Notes under the pieces: generated by a model | What the model saw: only the letters and a program-made list of their open reading frames with translations | The model's database searches: none | What the model was told of the DNA's origin: nothing | NCBI GenBank assembly: GCA_000827265.1 | Contig: KN834762.1 | Span: forward strand, 64,939-128,938 | Source: Collybiopsis luxurians FD-317 M1 | Taxonomy: Eukaryota > Basidiomycota > Agaricomycetes > Agaricales > Omphalotaceae | Length of the DNA stretch: 64,000 nucleotides | Direction: 5' to 3' | Position numbers and translations under genes: made by a program | Shown: positions 60,362 through 64,000 of the stretch, piece by piece | How the letters are laid out: the number at the start of each line of letters is the position of its first letter | How positions within the stretch are numbered: position 1 is the stretch's first letter

Positions 60362-63300
60362 ATGTCCAGGGTACTGCACGCGCACGCGTCCTTTTCTTCG
60401 AACTGTAAAGATATGTGAGTCCGTCACAATTTCAAGCTTTTTATCGAATTCTGATTCTTTTTAGGGTCTCTGTCACCGTAGACTCGTCCGAAATCTCTCG
60501 GGCAAGTCTGCATCGTTCTCTTCCGTGGTACACGTATCTCTATACTGTACCATTTCTCTGTTTATATCCTGTTCTCGCATATGCCTACTATGTCAAGTAT
60601 GATCAATGGCTCGTCAGTGAAGAATGGACCTTTCTGGCCTGCGTTACACTGGGCTCAGGTCATGCTCTCAGTTTCTTGGTGACTAGGTGGAGTACTGGCG
60701 CCAAAGCCTGGGTTGAAACCAGCAAGGTGCGAAGCATTCTATTCTCAGGAGTTCGATTGCTAATTTGAGCGCAGAGTCGCTCAATTGAACAAGCCGACCG
60801 TATCCGAATTGTACCAGAGGTCCACAGAGGAAAGGGAGAAATTGTTCCATTAATTAAGAAAGACCCGAACGACGTATCTTCATACACTTTCAACTACCAA
60901 AGAGACACGTATAGTGTCGCGAACGCTACCTCGGATTCCATTACGTTCACTAAACTTCCCTACCCATCCTCCGGCGACCCTCCGCTCAAGTCTTTCCTTC
61001 AGTCTACGTCTGGTCTCTCATCCAAGAAGGCTGAATTGTTGAAGGAGCTCTATGGTCTCAACGAGTTCAACATCCCCATCCCGTCATTCACCGAACTATT
61101 CTCGGAACATGCCACCGCGCCCTTCTTCGTCTTCCAGATTTTCTGTGTCGCACTGTGGTGTCTTGACGAGTATTGGTACTACAGTCTATTCACACTGTTC
61201 ATGTTGGTTGTCTTTGAGTGTACTGTAGTCTGGCAGGTGCGGTTATGATCTCCCCTTCAAAAAAAGCTATCTAAGCCTTTTCATTTTCCAATAGCGTGTA
61301 CGAACTCTTACCGAATTCCGAACCATGGCGGTCACTCCCTATCCCATCTTCACATACCGCGATTCCAAATGGCAGCAGATATCGAGCGAAGGCCTTTTGC
61401 CTGGTGACATTGTCAGCGTTAACCGTCAACAAACGACCCATCACAAAAGCGCTGACACGAAGTCTAACAAAGACAAAAAGGACGCCAAGGATATGAAGGA
61501 AGGGAAAGACGCGAAGGAAGTCAAAGAAGGGCACCCAGTTGAGGAGACTACCGTACCAGCGGATATCTTACTGCTCCACGGCCAGGTGATTGTCAATGAA
61601 GCAATGCTATCGGGAGAGAGTACTCCTCTCGTCAAAGAAGGTGTTGATTTACTGGTTGATGAGCTGGAACGCGGGGTTAGCTTGGACGCCGACACCGCTC
61701 ACAAGGGTCGCGTGGTTTTCAGTGGAACGAAGATTTTGCAAGCGAACGGTTCTTCTGCCATTGGCGAGGGTGTACCAGAACCCTCGTTGAAAACACCTGA
61801 CGGTGGTTGCTTAGGGGTCGTTCTCAGAACCGGTTTTGGAACTGCTCAGGGACAACTGGTGCGTATAGGATTGCTCGTTGGCTTGAGAAAGTATTGACTC
61901 GTTTATTAGGTCCGCACGATGATCTTTTCCACCGAACGAGTATCCGCAAACAACTTGGAGTCTTTCCTCTTCATTGGATTCTTATTGATATTCGCTATTG
62001 CTGCTAGTGCCTACGTTTGGATTAAAGGTGACCCTGTTTTTACATAAGGAACGACAGAGGCTAAATCCTTATAGGAATTGAGCGAGACTTGAAGAAGAGC
62101 AAGTTGCTGCTCGACTGTGTTCTGATTATCACCAGTGTTGTCCCTCCCGAACTTCCTATGGAACTTTCCCTCGCTGTCAACGCAAGTTTGGTGGCTCTGA
62201 GTAAATTTGGTGGGTCCCCCGCTGCAGTGTTAGTGCTGTGCATTTTCTAACATTTATGCTTTTAGCAATTTTCTGCACTGAACCTTTCCGTATTCCTTTC
62301 GCTGGACGTGTAGACGTCTGCTGTTTTGATAAGACGGGTACCATCACTGCCGAAAACTTGGTTCTTGAGGGCGTTACTGGCGTTAAGTAGGTGCCATTAA
62401 GGATTTTTCTATATTTATATCTTAATGATCCCTAGTACAAAAGACCCAATGGCACTCGTTAATGTCAGGGAAGTCGCACGAGAAACAACTCTCTGCCTTG
62501 CCGCCGCCCATGCACTAGTACGACTTGACGACGGTACGATCGTTGGAGATCCTATGGAAAAAACCACGTTGGAATCCATGGATTGGGGTGTAGGGAAAAG
62601 TGCGCTTTTTCTTCTGGTTGTTCTTTATCCTCATTCATCCTTACCTTCGTATTAGACGACTTGGTCTCTTCTCTACAGGTCAACAACAAGATGTCTTTGA
62701 ACATCAGACGCCGGTTCCAATTCAGCTCTGCTCTAAAGAGAATGTGCACTGTCTCTACTTTCCAGGGACCGTCCGTCATTGGCGGGTCCGGGGGAAATAC
62801 GAATAGGACACTTGTGGCGGTCAAGGGCGCACCAGAGACCATCAAGGGCATGCTTGAAAGTGTCCCATCCCGGTACGACGACATTTACAAGGGGTATACC
62901 AGACAGGGAAGCCGTGTTCTGGCTCTGGCTGTAAAGGAAATGGAATTTATGAATGGTGAAAAAGTTAGTACCTGTGACCAACTGCTCAAGATCTCCTCTA
63001 ACCGGAGGTGATTTTTAAGATCAACAAACTTCCGCGGGATGCGATTGAGAAAGACCTTACGTTTGCTGGGTTCCTCGTTTTCCATTGTCCATTGAAAGCC
63101 GATGCCATCGATGCGCTTAAAATGTTGGCAGATTCTTCACATCGGGTACGAAGTCTTTTCTTAGGCTCTTGATGACGACGTTGACCGTTTCGGTTCAGTG
63201 CATCATGATCACTGGCGACAACCCATTGACCGCCGTTCACGTTGCAAAAACGGTTGAAATTGTCGACCGAGAGGTACTCATACTAGATCTAAAAGAAAAC

Positions 63301-64000
63301 CCTCGCCATGACCGAGGTATGTATCTACTTCTGATCTTTTTTCACGTTGTGTGTCATGAACCCCGACCTTCTAAATTTTAGATCTTACTTGGAGAACTGT
63401 CGATGAGCGCAAGATTATCCCCGTTGATCCATCAGCTCCTCTGGATATGTCGCTATTCGACGAGTACGACATTTGCATTACCGGATCCGCTATGAAGCAA
63501 TACGAAAATACCCCTGCGTGGAAAGACCTTGTCCAAAACACCTGGGTCTACGCTCGTGTATCTCCGACACAAAAAGAATATATCCTCACCTCCCTCAAAA
63601 GTGCTGGTTATGTCACCCTCATGGCAGGCGATGGTACCAACGACGTTGGCGCACTTAAACAAGCGCATATTGGTGTGGCCTTACTCGACGGCACTCCTGA
63701 AGATTTGCAGAAGATTGCTGAAAGGCAGAAGATCGAGAGGATTAAATCAGTGTACGAGAGTCAACTGAAGATTTCGGCAAGATTCAACCAGCCGCCACCA
63801 GCCGTTCCTCCAGCTATCGCACATCTATTTCCTGATGCGGTACAGGCGCAACAGGCTGCGGTTGCAAATCAACTGGAAGCTAGGAAGAAGAACCCTATGG
63901 AAAAGGTGCGGTCACCTAGAGTGTTGTTTCCAAGCTATATTTCTAATGGACGTTTTTCCAGTTCGATCTTGCAGGTATCACCGACAAATTGGCTGAGATG
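60362..64000 (+). CDS. SPF1: P5A-type ATPase Spf1 (ER transmembrane helix dislocase), 3' end cut by window
   Basis: ER P-type ATPase that removes mis-targeted tail-anchored and signal-anchor helices. Exons 60362(or later)-60414, 60465-60726, 60775-61236, 61295-61858, 61910-62027, 62075-62209, 62266-62386, 62436-62589, 62679-62963, 63008-63145, 63199-63316, 63382-63905, 63962->64000; at least 974 aa so far. Motifs: [18 protein letters not shown] (start of first helices), [17 protein letters not shown] (actuator TGES equivalent), the P5A signature [16 protein letters not shown], phosphorylation site [10 protein letters not shown], nucleotide domain [13 protein letters not shown] and VKGAPE, hinge [19 protein letters not shown] Lys/Asp/Glu-rich insert (about 61440-61545) interrupts the actuator domain. 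Start ambiguous: the ATG at 60362 is in frame, but homologues begin near [11 protein letters not shown], whose ATG would be split by the first intron (AT at 60413-60414, G at 60465). Confidence 0.95.

Overview
The window is nuclear DNA of a filamentous basidiomycete, most probably a mushroom-forming agaricomycete. Genes are dense on both strands and interrupted by many introns of about 45-65 bp. The gene set fits a wood- or litter-associated mushroom: a psi-factor-type fatty acid oxygenase, a GH30 hydrolase with a fungal cellulose-binding domain, a GH71 alpha-1,3-glucanase, a P450, a sphingolipid C9-methyltransferase and multi-pass membrane proteins of basidiomycete type. I saw no bacterial operon structure, CRISPR array, phage or intact transposon. 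Exon models were built by hand from reading frames, splice signals and family motifs; most close to a whole number of codons.

Layout. 1-5 kb: 3' part of a PPO-type dioxygenase, then an epsin. 5.3-14.3 kb: a small Cys-rich protein (+) and, convergent to it, a 16-exon class II myosin heavy chain (-). 15-17.8 kb: mitochondrial ribosomal protein uS4m (+) convergent with pyruvate dehydrogenase E1 alpha (-). 18-22.4 kb: Ypk1/SGK-type kinase (+) and an FAD monooxygenase (-). 22.4-24 kb: gene-poor spacer. 24-30.1 kb: GH30-CBM1 (+), essential myosin light chain Cdc4 (-), a proteasome-assembly-chaperone-like gene (+) and a site-2 protease (+). 30.3-36.5 kb: CSC1/TMEM63 channel (-) and GH71 (-). 37.3-40.3 kb: an unknown secreted protein and sphingolipid C9-methyltransferase (+). 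40.9-42.5 kb: a membrane protein (-). 42.5-45.1 kb: gene-free. 45.1-49.7 kb: P450 and a GTPBP-like orphan domain protein (+). 50.2-54.5 kb: UTP22/Nrap (-). 55-58 kb: a secreted repeat protein and an unknown coiled-coil protein (+). 58.1-60.2 kb: a tetraspan-like protein and ribosomal protein eL38 (-). 60.4 kb to the end: P5A ATPase Spf1 (+), cut by the window edge.

Functional links. The myosin II heavy chain and its Cdc4-type light chain, partners in the cytokinetic ring, lie about 12.5 kb apart. Ypk1-type kinase and sphingolipid C9-methyltransferase both belong to sphingolipid biology; epsin, S2P, Spf1 and CSC1 are membrane-trafficking or homeostasis functions. These are neighbours in a housekeeping region; I see no cluster logic.

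The most unusual signals are in gene structure rather than in a new system: seven introns that only work with a GC donor (GC-AG), three genes whose first coding exon is just the ATG, a fourth whose candidate start codon is split by an intron, and several coding exons of 13-19 nt. I did not find a convincing previously undescribed system.
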